Assembly: GCA_001599815.1 (NCBI GenBank)
Contig: BCIA01000005.1
Span: 5,581,815-5,645,814, forward strand
Direction: 5' to 3'
Length of the DNA: 64,000 nucleotides
From: Furcasterigmium furcatum
Lineage: Eukaryota; Ascomycota; Sordariomycetes; Glomerellales; Plectosphaerellaceae
Shown here piece by piece: positions 10,826 to 21,748 of the stretch; the stretch's first letter is position 1, and each line of letters starts with the position of its first letter. The position numbers and the translations under genes are program-made. The notes below the pieces were generated by a model that did no database searches, was not told where the DNA came from, and was given only the letters and a program-made list of their open reading frames with translations.

Positions 10826-13669
10826 ATGCAGACGGCTCGGGGGAAAGCCGACGCCCTGAGTCGCAAGGCCAAGGTCTGACGCGCCGGATGCCATGATCTC
10901 TGATCTCGACTGACCGAGTGTTTGTCACAGCTCGCAAACTCCTACCAAGAACTCCTCAAGTAAGCCTGCCTGCCGTCTGCGTAGCGCGCAGGACTGACCG
11001 ATAGCAGCGAATTCGCGAACAAGGACCTCAAATCCGTGGGCAACTACACGCTCGGACGACTCATCGGGAAGGGCTCGTTTGGCAAGGTCTACCTCGCCCA
11101 CCACAAGCTCATCAACAACTCCAAGGTCCGCATCACCACGAGAGCCGCCGTCCTCGAGAGGCTAACAACCCGCAGGTCGTCCTCAAGTCCGCGAACAAGG
11201 GAGACTCGAACCTTGCCCGAGAGATCCATCATCACCGCCAATTCATCCACCCCCATATCGCTCGACTCTACGAGGTCATCGTTACAGAGAACCTGGTATG
11301 GCTGGTTCTGGAATACTGTGCTGGTACGCTGCCGAAACTCCCCGCTCGGACAGAGCACGAGGCTGACTGCGCCAGGTGACGAGCTGTACAATTACCTCCT
11401 CAACCATGGGCCGCTCCCCGTTTACAAGGTCCAGAAGATCTTCGCGCAGCTGGTCGGGGCCGTGTCCTACGTCCACCAGCAGAACTGCGTCCACCGCGAT
11501 CTCAAGCTAGAAAATATCCTCTTCGACAAGCACGAGAATGTCAAGCTCGTCGACTTTGGGTTCACCCGGGAATACGAGGGCAAGGCAAACCACCTGCAGA
11601 CCTTCTGCGGCACGATATGCTACTCCGCGCCCGAGATGCTCAAGGGAGAGAAGTATGCCGGTGAAAAGGTGGACGTCTGGAGCTTGGGCGTCATCCTGTA
11701 CGCCCTGCTCTGCGGCGAGCTGCCGTTCGACGACGACGACGACAATGTCACGAGGAGCAAGATTCTGACCGAAGACCCGACATTTCCGGACCACCTTCCC
11801 CTGGATGCCATCAGCTTGATAAAGTCGTTGCTGTCGAAACGGCCGCTTCTACGACCCTCTCTGCCCGATATCCTCGCGCATCCCTTCCTGGCCGAGGGCG
11901 CACCCACGCAACAAGCGATTTTGCAGAGGCAGTTCCCCCCCACTTTCTCGACGCACCTGGAGAAGGAGACGCTGCACCGCCTCAAGGCGTCTGGGGTTAA
12001 TATAGATTCCGTCATCGAGAGCGTCCTCTCCCAGCGCTGCGATGCTTTGGCTGGCTGGTGGACGTTGCTGATCGAAAAGGAGGAAAGGAAGGTCAAGAGG
12101 AGGGAAGTCAAACGACGCGAGCGCGACGCCGAGAGCCGGAGTCTGCGGCGTCTGTCTGCGGCCTCCAGCAGACTGGAGCGCATGGCGCCGCTCGACGAGG
12201 ACGGCGGGTTCACGAGTCAACTGATCAAGCTCGGCGAGGCCCCATTGCCGCGGACAAGAGGAAGATCCGAGCGCCGCAGCGCACACTACGCCGACTTTGA
12301 ACTGCCGTTGCTGCCGGAGCACGGGAAAGAAAACGGCAACTCCAGCCAGGATGATCCGCCTCCACCCATCGACAAGGACTCGATTCGCTCTGTGAGTACA
12401 TCCAGGCAGCGCAAACCGATCCCGCCGCCCAAGGAGGGCGTCATCAGGAGCGCGCGGTCCCGGGGCTCGACTCTCCATCTGGTCACCACCTCGGAAGTGC
12501 TGTCTTCTAACGGCACGTCTACCGAGCAGCCCCAGGCAGAACAGCGGAAAGTTCGCAAGAAGCCCTCCCATGCCATCGTTGCTACCTGGAAGAACTGGAC
12601 GCATTGGTTCTTCGAAAACGCTCGCAAGACCAGGAGTGCTGGCAAGCGAGGCAGCCACTCGACGCCCAACCTGCACGATCAGACCCACGGCAACGGCAAA
12701 CACTCCAAGGAGCCAAGTCCTAGGCCTCAGACGAGCAAGTGGCCAACCACCGAGTCGGGCCTGGGAAGGGCCAAGGCATCCCTGCCCAAAGGGGTCGTGG
12801 CTAACGGTCACGCTGGAAAGACGACTGCGACGTACACCTCCGGCGGCGGGTTGAGTCACGAGGCGCCGGCCAGCTCGTCGCATGTTCCGCCAAGAATCTC
12901 GACGAGCGCGAGTTACAAGCGACAATCGCTCTCGCCGTCCCCGTTGACCCCCCGATCGACGATGCGCCGCTCGTCAGCTGGGCTGCGCGGCCGCAAGTCA
13001 ACGTCTTCGTCCGTCTCTTCGATTCGCTCCATGCCGCATCACCACCACACCCATTCCAAGGCCTCATCGACCAGCTCCAACGGTTCCGTATCGACTTCGA
13101 AGACGCCAATGCAGAGGGGGCACTCGCCGCACCACTCCGTGAAGGTTCTCCCGGCTACGCCAACGACACAAGGCTTCCCCCCTAATCTCCGTCTTGTCCG
13201 AGGCAACGGCCCGCCCCCGATCTCCGTCTTCAACGAGGGCATGCCGTCGAAAGATCAGACGCCGGGCTCTCCCAGTCCCTTTGGGGCAGGGGGTGTTCTC
13301 TTTGCGAAGCGGAAACGAAACCTTTTCAAAGGACCAATGGTGTCCGGCGCCGGCGGCGGCTCTAGGAGCTCCGGTTCGGGATCACATTCGCGGAGTGCCA
13401 GCGCCTCTGGCCTGGGCAGAAGATCCGGCGAGATCACCATCCAGGAGGAGGAGGAAGACGACGAGGACGACTACGTCGAGGAGGTCGAGAACTTCAACCC
13501 CGTGGTATCCGGCCCCGGAGAACGTGTCGAGGAGCAGATCATCGAAGAGGGAGAGACCACTCCGACCGCGAAGCCCCAGGGGCACGACTTCATACCCCCG
13601 CCGAAGGAGGGCGCGACGCCGGACCATTCTTCGCAGCACGTCGCCGCGCATGCCACCAGGCCGACTTGA
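10826..13669 (+). CDS. KIN4-type Ser/Thr protein kinase (CAMK group)
   Basis: Five exons (10826-10873, 10931-10959, 11008-11125, 11176-11323, 11376-13669) give 878 residues. The model restores a complete kinase domain: glycine loop GKGSFG at 46-51, the catalytic Lys at 69 in VVLK, Glu81 in the C helix, HRDLKLEN from 154, DFG at 174-176 and APE at 199-201. The N-terminal lead-in SYQELLNEFANKDLKSVGNYTLG is typical of filamentous-fungal KIN4/Frk1-like kinases. In yeast, KIN4 works in the spindle position checkpoint. The remaining 590 residues are low-complexity, Ser/Arg/Pro-rich, with a strongly acidic run (EEEEDDEDDYVEEVE) near residue 800 and two PPPKEG motifs. Specific orthology is inferred from the domain, not proven. 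Confidence 0.82.
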
Positions 13670-14015
13670 TGGCGAGGCTCCCTTGTCCACGGCATAAACG
13701 AGTCACGAAGCGCTTTATTTACTTCTTTTTTCTATTCCTGGGAGTGCTCGAAGAGTAGTAGTAGATCTTTGTTGAGATTTGAGAGCCTGAAAGGCACGGG
13801 GTTCCACCGTCGGGTCGTCGACTCCTCGGTCTTCTTTACCACTGCTCTTGGCGGGCGTGGTTCATGTGTATGTTTTCGTTCCTGCGAGCGCAGGCTGTGT
13901 CGGAGTTGTATTATATCAAGATACCTTGTCGGGCACCGGGAGGCGAAATTGAGCCCGGTTAGAAAGCTGGGCCCTGTCCAAGACCGATTTGCCGCGTAAA
14001 GTGATCAGCCCCACA
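13670..14015. other. Intergenic region between convergent genes
   Basis: Shared 3' region of the kinase gene and the geranylgeranyltransferase gene. It is T-rich near 13715-13770. No gene is visible. Confidence 0.5.
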
Positions 14016-15527
14016 TCAGACGCCGTCAGCCAGCCCTGCGATCGCGCTGGACAGCTTTTGCCGAGTCTCGTCGTCGACACGATACCGAGGCCATACGGGG
14101 TCTTTTCCTTGCCAAAACGATGCATCAGCGTGAGACCTGGTCTCCCATGCCTCCCGGGCCCTGTCAGTCGCGATCAGTGCATCCCTAGCGGCCGCCGCCT
14201 TCTTGACAGTGTCGACGCTGACACAGAGAGACGTGTCGAACTGCTTCAACGAGGTATCCCCCATGGTAGCCAGCGCCGCGAGACCGAGATAGGCGTGGTA
14301 AATGTCAGGCGGGCCCCCGGGGTACTTCGAGAAGCCCCCGATGAGGTGCTGAGTCTGGGTGAAGAGGAAGTTGCGGGAGGCATCGACAGCGAGCAGGTTT
14401 CCGGGCTCCTCGGAGAGCATCTGACCTCATGGTTTAGCCGGCTGCAGCCACAGGAGGCGTGCGACTTACAGCGAGCGTGCCGCCAACCCACCAGCAGTAG
14501 CACGTGTCGGCGACCTTGTTGCAGCGGCCGTTGAAGCCCACGCAGGTGGTCTCGTCGAGGGAGAGGCCGGCGAGAGGGCCCTCGAGCTGGGTATCTTCTG
14601 CAGCTTCGGGCTCGTCGTCTTCCCCCTCTTCGTCTTCGTCCGTCTCCACATATGAGAACTGTCTGTGCACCAGGAATTTGACCAGCTCCTCACGATTCGG
14701 AATTCCACTATCAAGGATCTCACGATGAGAAGCCCCGACACCGCTCAGCGGCTTTCCGAGGAGGGAAAGAGCGCCGATCGCGCAGTATGCGTAGCCCGCT
14801 GCGGCCAGTCAGCCCTGTCGAGCGGGAAGGTTGTGGAGAGGTGCTCACCATGCGCCTCATGCCCGGAGCTCTCCGCGACGCCACCGTCGTATGTCTGGCC
14901 TGCGCGGATGTGCGCCACCAGTGCTGGGACGTCAATGTCCTCCACCCATCCCGGCTGGCCCTCCTTGACGTCTCCGCGCAGGAACCACCTGATGGAGGAG
15001 GCGAGGTAGCATAACCGCATGTCCCTCCCGCCCTGAATCGAGCCGTCATCCAGGACTAGCTCCCCGAAGCTCCCATCCGGCCGTTGCAGTCGTTTCAGCC
15101 ACCGTAGGGCAGCCACGCGGTCTACTCCCACGAAAGCGCTGCGCCCGCCGTCTTCAGTACCATCGCCGGCGATGGCCAGCAGCAACAGGGCGAAGTATGT
15201 CGCCGCGACGTTCGCGTCGCCGGAGCTGCAGCCTCGTGCGCGCTGGTGCGCGGGGAGGCTATGGCTGGGCGATCCGCAGAAGCCTCCGCCGGGGTGTTGC
15301 TGCCCGAGGACCCAGGAGCGGATCTTGGCTCGGTCGCCTGCCTTGAGGTGCTGGGGTTCGCCGGACGACGCGGGAGGGGAGAGGAGGTCGTATGCGGCGA
15401 CGATGAAGAAGGCGAGGGCCATGCGGGTGCTGTCGTGGCCCGTGTACTGTGTCGGGAGGTATGTGCGGAAGCAGCGCTGCCAGTAGCGGAGGTGGCGCTC
15501 CTTGTCGAGCGTCTTCGGGGACGCCAT
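14016..15527 (-). CDS. CDC43: Geranylgeranyltransferase type I beta subunit
   Basis: Three exons on the minus strand (15527-14849, 14798-14470, 14420-14016) give 470 residues. With the RAM2-type alpha subunit it transfers geranylgeranyl to CaaX proteins ending in Leu, including Rho1 and Cdc42. Prenyltransferase repeats are visible: GGGFCGSPS, DGSFGELV, EAHAGYAYCAIGAL (rebuilt across the first intron), FNGRCNKVADTCYCWWVGG and GGFSKYPGGPPDIYHAYLGLA. The zinc ligands Asp and Cys lie in ADTCYCWW and the His in DIYHAYLG. An acidic insert (DEDEEGEDDEPEAAEDT) separates repeats in the middle exon. The gene is divergent from ILM1, with 487 bases between the starts. Confidence 0.9.
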
Positions 15528-16014
15528 TGCGAGAGATTGGCAGGGGAGTCAAGCTCTCTGGTGCCCGTGTGCTTCTGCCGAGTCGTGATGTCTGAGTTGG
15601 AGCTCCGATGTTGGACCCCGCCATTGGGCGAAGCTCGTCCTACCTGCCGAGGCGCTAAGATAAGGGGCCGCAGCGGAGGTCAGGTGCATCCCAGGGAGCA
15701 ACTCCCCTTATCCCTCCACTGTAGGCCAGAATAAACCCACGGGACCAGCACAGACGACCGTGACGTGTTCACCAGACAGCTCGACGACAACCACACCGGC
15801 TGCCTAACTGCCGTACTCCAACTTCGACCACGAGGAACAATCACAGCTCTTCCATCTAGCAGCGAATTCTGCGCTCAAACTGCCTCCTTCTCCGCCAGAG
15901 ACAGCGACAAGTCGTTCTCGACCATCACAAAGCACCTCCACAGACCCGAGACGAACACTGCCTGGGCGACTTGAGAACATCTGAGCAGGCCGCAGTAGCC
16001 ACACTCTGCCCATC
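15528..16014. other. Divergent promoter region between CDC43-like and ILM1-like genes
   Basis: 487 bases between two divergent ATGs. No TATA box or repeated motif stands out. Confidence 0.5.
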
Positions 16015-16694
16015 ATGGCGCTCATCTCCGGGAAAACCATCATCACATCTATTTCCCTCTTCCACGTCACCCTCGCCTTCTTCTTCCTCACGAACCCGAC
16101 CACGATCGCCGACCAAGCCCTGGTATGGGTACTGGGCTCGTCGATGGGCATGGCAAGTTCTCTCTCCCTGACAAAAGACCGAAAACCCAAGGCTCTAACA
16201 AGAATGCGATGCAGCCCCATGTCCGCGGCTTTGAAACACGGTCTCCTCCGCTGGCCTTCCTGTCCGTCGTCCTCGCATACATGGGGATCTCCGACCTCAT
16301 GTCCCTCAGCATGCCCGAAGAAATAAGTCTGCTGTATCACTGGGGAACACAAGGTACGTGTGATCGTCGCGGTGGCGAACCCGGACACTGCTGATTGCTT
16401 GCAGCACCGCTTCGCCTGTCTCTGTCCCTGGTGGTCGTCTTGTACACCTTCTTCACCGGTTCCAAGGGCTCTCTCTCCGGCAGCAGCCACCGAGGCTTTT
16501 CTCACAACCCCGCCCATGGTTCGGCGTCAAACTGGGGCGGCGACGGTCTCAAGAACGACATCATGTTCACGTTTGCCTTTGTTGAGATGATAACCTGGTT
16601 CTGGATCTGGGTGACACTTCGCGAGGAGCGCGGCGAGCTCGTCCGCAAGAGCCTGAAGGAGAAGCGCCGAGAGCGCGATGAGCGGGACGACTAG
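16015..16694 (+). CDS. ILM1: ILM1 family membrane protein, with a GC-AG intron
   Basis: Three exons (16015-16152, 16215-16353, 16405-16694), 188 residues. Four hydrophobic segments are visible: ISLFHVTLAFFFL, AFLSVVLAYMGISDLM, LSLSLVVVLYTFF and MFTFAFVEMITWFWIWVTL. A charged tail follows (REERGELVRKSLKEKRRERDERDD). This matches the Ilm1 family, named from the yeast protein whose loss raises mitochondrial-DNA loss; its molecular role is unclear. Intron 1 begins GCAAGT, not GT. This donor retains VLGSSMGMP, a block that aligns with the family, whereas the nearest GT upstream would delete nine residues. The stop is 92 bases from that of the convergent MDM20 gene. Confidence 0.87.
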
Positions 16695-16786
16695 ACCAAA
16701 GACACGACAAGTCACCACGGGCAGTTCCCGGCAATACCGGACACGTGCGAACCGGCGACTCTATTTTCTGCTTCCCGCCCAGCCGT

Positions 16787-19700
16787 CTATTCCCACCTGA
16801 CCAGCTCCCATCCCTTGACGTTTGACCGATAGCTCTCTGCCAGAACAGATGCCCAGCTCCGCCACGACTCCCTCCCGATTTCCCGGATCTCCGTCGTCAG
16901 ACGACTCTCGTCGCCGTCCACAAAGGCCCAGTCTCGAACTCGAACGTCAAGCGGGCCGCTCCCGACCTCCTTCTTCAGCAGGGCCACTTGGGCCTTGCCC
17001 TCGTTCAGGGCCTTGGCAGCTGCCATATCCAGGTTCTTCACAGCTGCCAGAACCTCCTTGGGTAGACAGGTCTGCCCGGAGCGGTCCCGGGATTTCTGGG
17101 CGTCGTTGAAGGAGGTGATGTAGGTGCATGTCAGCCTGGTGGCTGCGGCCGAATCCCGGAGGTGGAACAGGCTGTGCATGGATCCAAACGCCAGCTTCGG
17201 CCCCGGCTCTTTTGGCTTCATGGGGGGGACCGAGACGGAAGTACATAGAATATCCAGGCCCGCGCTGGCGGCGTCGGCGAGCTGCGATGCCGCGGCGGAA
17301 GATGCCGGCGTGCGCCGAGTCGTAGTCGAGATCGATATCAGGCTCACGAGAAGCCCGATGAGCTCAAAATACCCCTGCTCCTGATGAGTGAGGATCCCTC
17401 CCGCCGAGTGCAAATACTTCGATGCCGAGTCGCCCATTTGCTGCAGTGCCTCGAGCACGACAGTGTGATCCGTGTTCGCCGCCTGGCCGACGTTTGCCGG
17501 TTTCAGGGCGCCCAGCTGCTTGTGCTGGAGCAGCTCGAAGAACTGCTCGGCGATGAGGCCCAACTGCGAGCGAGCATTCTGGTAACTGTCAGTCGTTGGC
17601 CCCCGGGCGACCGACCGTGGGAAACATACCGAGGGTCCTGGCCCGATGCGCAGAATTTCGTGAATGGGGCGAGCCTTGCTTGCGTCGAGATGGGGAACGG
17701 AACCGTAGTCGATGCACTCCGACAGCTGCGTGCCCGGCAGAATGTCACCTAGTGGCTGTTAGCCGTGCTGTCCTCGAGATGGGGAGTCTTGGGGGCTTAC
17801 TCAATAGGCCTTCCTGGTCCAAGGGGGCAGGCCGGTGCCCCAGCGCTCTGAGAGCCCGGCGCTCTTCCAGCTGGCCCATGACCAGGGTGCAACTCATTCT
17901 CAAGCGTTCGATGAACTGCGGGATCTCCAGTATACTCGTCAGACTCTCAGCCTCAAAGGCATCAGCGAGGCGCCTCGGCATTCGCAGCCTGAGGGAGTGC
18001 GCGTAGTAGGCCTTGAGGGGATACGTCAGACCCTTCTCAGGCCTCTGGGGCACCGGGACAACGGCAGCGGGAGACAGGGTCGAGAGCCGGTCGAGGAAGT
18101 AGGGGCTGAGGGAGTCGATGATGGTGCGCTTGACATCCATGGTGGTCCACAGGTCCCTGGCTCTGGATATGCAGCCGAGGACGAGGTAGATGCGGACTAG
18201 GAGCAGGGTGACCCGGGTGTGCTTCGGCGTTCTCGCGAGCTGGTGTTCCAGGACCAGCGTTGCTTGCAGCATTCTGTCCAGGTTGGCGCCTGGTACAGGG
18301 GCCAGGTACGTGTCGGAGTCTTCACCAAATCCGCTCAGCCGCGAGAGCGCAGTTGCTGTCAGAATCGCCAGCTCCGGGATACAGTCGGGCTCGTTGCCCT
18401 CGGATGGACTCAGGGTGTCGACAAGGGCGCGGTAGAGAGACGCAGAGGATTCCGCCACGGACGTGAACCGCTCGGGACACGAGGGAGAAGAGCCGACAGC
18501 ATTACTCAGGACACATCTCCACCGGGCCGGCTCCTGCGCCGCATCGTTGACGTCCGGAACGACAAGCCCAGGCACCGTGAGGGCTAGATACTGAAGCTGA
18601 TATGCCAGCGTCTTAACCGCAGCGACATGGAGCGGGTCGTCCTGCCTGGCGGCCAGCTGGGGAACGAATTCGTATGCGAGGCTCTTCATCTCAGGAGCAT
18701 CGAGCTGCTCGACGAAGTCTCGGATGTCGTCGAAGCACGCCGGGGACGAGCACTGGCTTTCGATGTAGTGCTGCAGCTCCTCGAGGCGGCTGGTGGTGCC
18801 TCCAAGCTGGAAGGCGGCAGAGACGCGAGCGAGGAGGATGTTGCGGACGTAAATCGGGCGCAATGCGGCGCCAGTGGCGAAGGCGGACAGCGTGTCGGCG
18901 ACATCATCGACGATGCTGCTTTGGGTTAGCGATTAGTCCCTCGACTGCTTTCCAAGACTTACTCAGACTGTGTGGTCCGGAGGTGGCTCGCGGCGTTCAG
19001 GAAGTGCTGCCATATGCTCCAGTCACAGGCGAGAAGATTGATCTGGCGGGTGCCCTCGTCGCCCACGAGGCATTCCTTGCACATCCTGTACACGCGCTGC
19101 CACTCCTCTCTCCGCGTGCAGACTTCGAGGGCCCTCAGGAGCAGGTCTTTGCGGCCGAGGCGGAACTGTCGCACCGGGCCCAGCCGCGGGTCGTCAAGGG
19201 CTGCTTGCCAGTCCTCCTGGGAGCCATGGGTCTCGAGGATGCGAAAGAAGAGAAGAATCTCCTCTTCACCTCGAACGGATCTGTCCCCGTCTCCCTCGGT
19301 GGGAAGAGGCACGGATTGAGCGGCTCGCTGTATTTGTTTCAGCGCCAACATGCCGTATAAAGCCTTCTTGTCCGCGGGGCATTGGTCGCTCGACTGGCAC
19401 CCTGTTAGTCGAAAGAGCACAGCCAGGAGATGGATCGCCTTACGGAGAGCAGGTAGGTGATGACCACGTTCCAAAAGAGATACGTCCGGTCTTGAGGGAA
19501 AGACCTGTCCAGGATGGCCGCAATCTGGCATCTTGTCAGCACTGCCGCCGAGGCCCGGGATACTTGTGCTAGTGTCCCACCTGTTGCGCGCTGACGAGGT
19601 CCCAGTGCAGCAGACACGACTCGAGGCAGCGGATGCCGTTGTTCCTATCTTTGGGGCTTGCCTTGACGAACCTCACCCTGAGTACCCCGAGCGTCCGGTT

Positions 19701-20068
19701 GAAATCTCGCTCATCCTGAAGGTTCCCAACGGCCCACTCGAGGAGGTCGATTCCATCCGCATCCTTGAGGACGGTCCCCTCCTTGACGTATTTCTCGAGG
19801 GTGATGAGGGCAGACGCCTTCTCCGAGGGCGCATCGAGCTGGCTCTCGGCGCATATTTTCACGATCTGGACGCTGTCAGTCTGGCTTGCCTTCTGGCCGC
19901 ATCAGCGGGCATCGGACGGGATGAGATCGGTACCTCATAGTACGGGTCGTTGAAAGTCCGGAGGCGCTTCTCGGCGAGTCGGATGACTGACGCCCACTGC
20001 CCGTCATCGAACGCCGTCTGCAGCTGCAGATCGACGCCTCGTTTGAGCTGCGGCTGCGACCAGGACAT
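16787..20068 (-). CDS. MDM20: NatB N-terminal acetyltransferase auxiliary subunit (Mdm20/NAA25 family)
   Basis: Seven exons on the minus strand (20068-19934, 19865-19581, 19524-19444, 19393-18963, 18915-17801, 17748-17630, 17578-16787) give 985 residues, the usual length. The protein is all helical with TPR-like repeats; the start MSWSQPQLKRGVDLQLQTAFDDGQWASV shows the family pattern of a first helix pair describing a unit of work per sequence. Mdm20 anchors the catalytic subunit Nat3/NAA20 on ribosomes, so that proteins beginning Met-Asp/Glu/Asn/Gln are acetylated. In yeast its loss disturbs tropomyosin, actin cables and mitochondrial inheritance. The acceptor of exon 5 is a tandem AAGCAG, so one residue (Ser) may be present or absent. 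Exons all keep phase. Confidence 0.85.
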
Positions 20069-20548
20069 TTTCGAGATGTGTATGGCGGGGCACCATGTCA
20101 AGCTCGGCCCGGCCTGAGAGGATCTTGAAGCAGCGGGTACAAGCCGGTGAGTCTGAGATGGAGGGGCATAAAAATGTACTGTGGCTTGATTGGTGGGAGT
20201 GTGGCGCTGGGGGTCCACATGGCATGTGGCGGGGCACTGAGCTCAGCACTGGCGGGCGATCAGACTGGTAGCCACGCGATGTCACGAGGTGCCCTGATGC
20301 AGACATGGGCCCTTCCAGAACGCTTCTCAGAGGGTGCTAGAGGGGATCTCGAGGGAGCTCCCCTGCGGTGGTATATTGATTGGCTTTCATGAATCATCCC
20401 CGGAGTTCTACAGCATCGTACATGTGTTCTTACAACTGCGGCAGCATGGCCGGCGGTCTCCCTTGCACCGGCAGGACGACTGCCTGGCGTCCTGGACCTG
20501 CCTCGCCCGGATGTCCCTCCACTGGCCCCCGGATGCCATGCCGGTATC
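20069..20548. other. Intergenic region upstream of MDM20
   Basis: 480 bases between two genes on the minus strand, holding the 3' end of COX23 and the promoter of MDM20. No element stands out. Confidence 0.5.
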
Positions 20549-21015
20549 TCACCACAGCTTGCCCGCCTTTTTCCTCTCCTCCTTCTTCTGATCGAGCTGT
20601 GAGGGTTCAGTATTGCGGTCGGAACGACGGTCTCGGGGTCGCGTACCCATGCCTGCTTGCACTCTCGGTATGCCCTGCAGACGGTATCAGCTTCTGGTAT
20701 ACGGTCGGGAGGCTGAATGGGGCGTGCAGGCTAATCCGACGTACTGGAAGTATTCGCCGCACATGTCGCGGTCGCCCTTGTTGCGGTTCAGGCACTTGAT
20801 GCTTCGCGAGGCCGCCTCTTGGCAAGGATCGAAGTACAGGCTCTTGCTCTTGCTATCGCCGCGGTCAGCTGCTGCATGGTATCGCTCCAAGATGCGCCGC
20901 GCGCCGCGCCGGGATGCTCTGGTTACTTTTCGAACTTCTCCTTCGTCTCCTCCGTCCACGGGCCCTTGCCGGTGTTCGTCGTTGGCGGCGGCGGCGTCGA
21001 AGTTGATGATGACAT
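20549..21015 (-). CDS. COX23: Cox23-like twin CX9C mitochondrial intermembrane-space protein
   Basis: Four short exons (21015-20927, 20852-20745, 20674-20647, 20596-20549) rebuild a 90-residue protein, too fragmented to appear as one frame. The core reads [14 protein letters not shown], then MCGEYFQAYRECKQ: two CX9C motifs exactly, separated as in Cox23/CHCHD7. The N-terminus is Ser/Thr/Pro-rich and the end is [15 protein letters not shown]. Such proteins are imported into the intermembrane space by Mia40-dependent disulfide formation; Cox23 supports copper delivery and assembly of cytochrome c oxidase. All four exons join in phase with GT-AG introns. Confidence 0.9.
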
Positions 21016-21330
21016 GGCGCAAGGCTCCGGAGAGGCGGGGGGGTTCAGGAGCTTCGTGGCACAGCGGTGCGCTTCTTCTTGTGTTTGACGGAGGAGTGGT
21101 TGAAGCTCGATGGAATCCTATGCGCTCGGCAGTGTGACGGAACTTTGCTTTAGCGTCGATCGGCCGATTAGATAAAGCTCTCGGGTCACTGCAGAAGTCA
21201 TAGGGCGTTAGCGTATTTCCATGAGCTCTCTTCATCTCGCTACCCGTTTCAAAAGATTCAGCTCCCCTTCGTCAGTTTCACATCCATCTTCTCTTCTTCA
21301 TGTAATAATCATCGGTGACGGAGTAACAAG
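21016..21330. other. Divergent promoter region
   Basis: 315 bases between COX23 (minus) and the gene starting at 21331 (plus). No clear motif. Confidence 0.45.
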
Positions 21331-21748
21331 ATGGGCGTGGCCGAAGATGCGCGCCTGTTCAGCATCGCGGGGTTCTCTGACAGCGCTCCCCCGTGGGCCG
21401 GCAATGATAGCAACGCGACCAAAGCAAAGGCCGTCTTGTTCCAAAGACGGTACTGCGACTCGGACGACCTGAAGCGGCGCCTGTGGGCGAACCTCGTCGT
21501 CATCTTCAGGGCTCTCAATCATTTTGGCGCGCTCCAATTTGACCGGGACTTCTACAAGATCGTGAGCGACGCCTGTCACCTCGCCGCGACTAACGCGAAC
21601 TCGATCATGGATCTAGCGGGTTACTGGTCTCGGAGGCGACTGGCCTACCTGAGAGCAAACGGCAGAGACTCCAGGGACGGCAACCTGCTCACCGAGCTCG
21701 TGGACGCCTGGCAGGCTCATTTCAACAGATGGCGCGACAAGAAGATGA
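21331..21748 (+). CDS. Probable 5' exon(s) of an unknown coiled-coil protein
   Basis: From ATG 21331 a frame encodes MGVAEDARLFSIAGFSDSAP, then a helical region (KRRLWANLVVIFRALNHFGALQ), open to 21807. The following frame (21729 onward) overlaps it in another phase, so the two are probably exons of one gene. One consistent joint is a GTGAGC donor at 21562 (phase 0) to the CAACAG acceptor ending at 21728, giving 550 residues; however, that removes sequence which itself looks coding (ITDLAGYWSRRRLAYL-like). The exact structure is unresolved, and I recognise no domain. Confidence 0.45.

Noticed and set aside
11849..12925. Long open frame (358 codons) on the minus strand
   Set aside because: It lies opposite the kinase gene, is Arg/Gly/Leu-rich with no domain, and results from the GC-rich codon use of the real gene.
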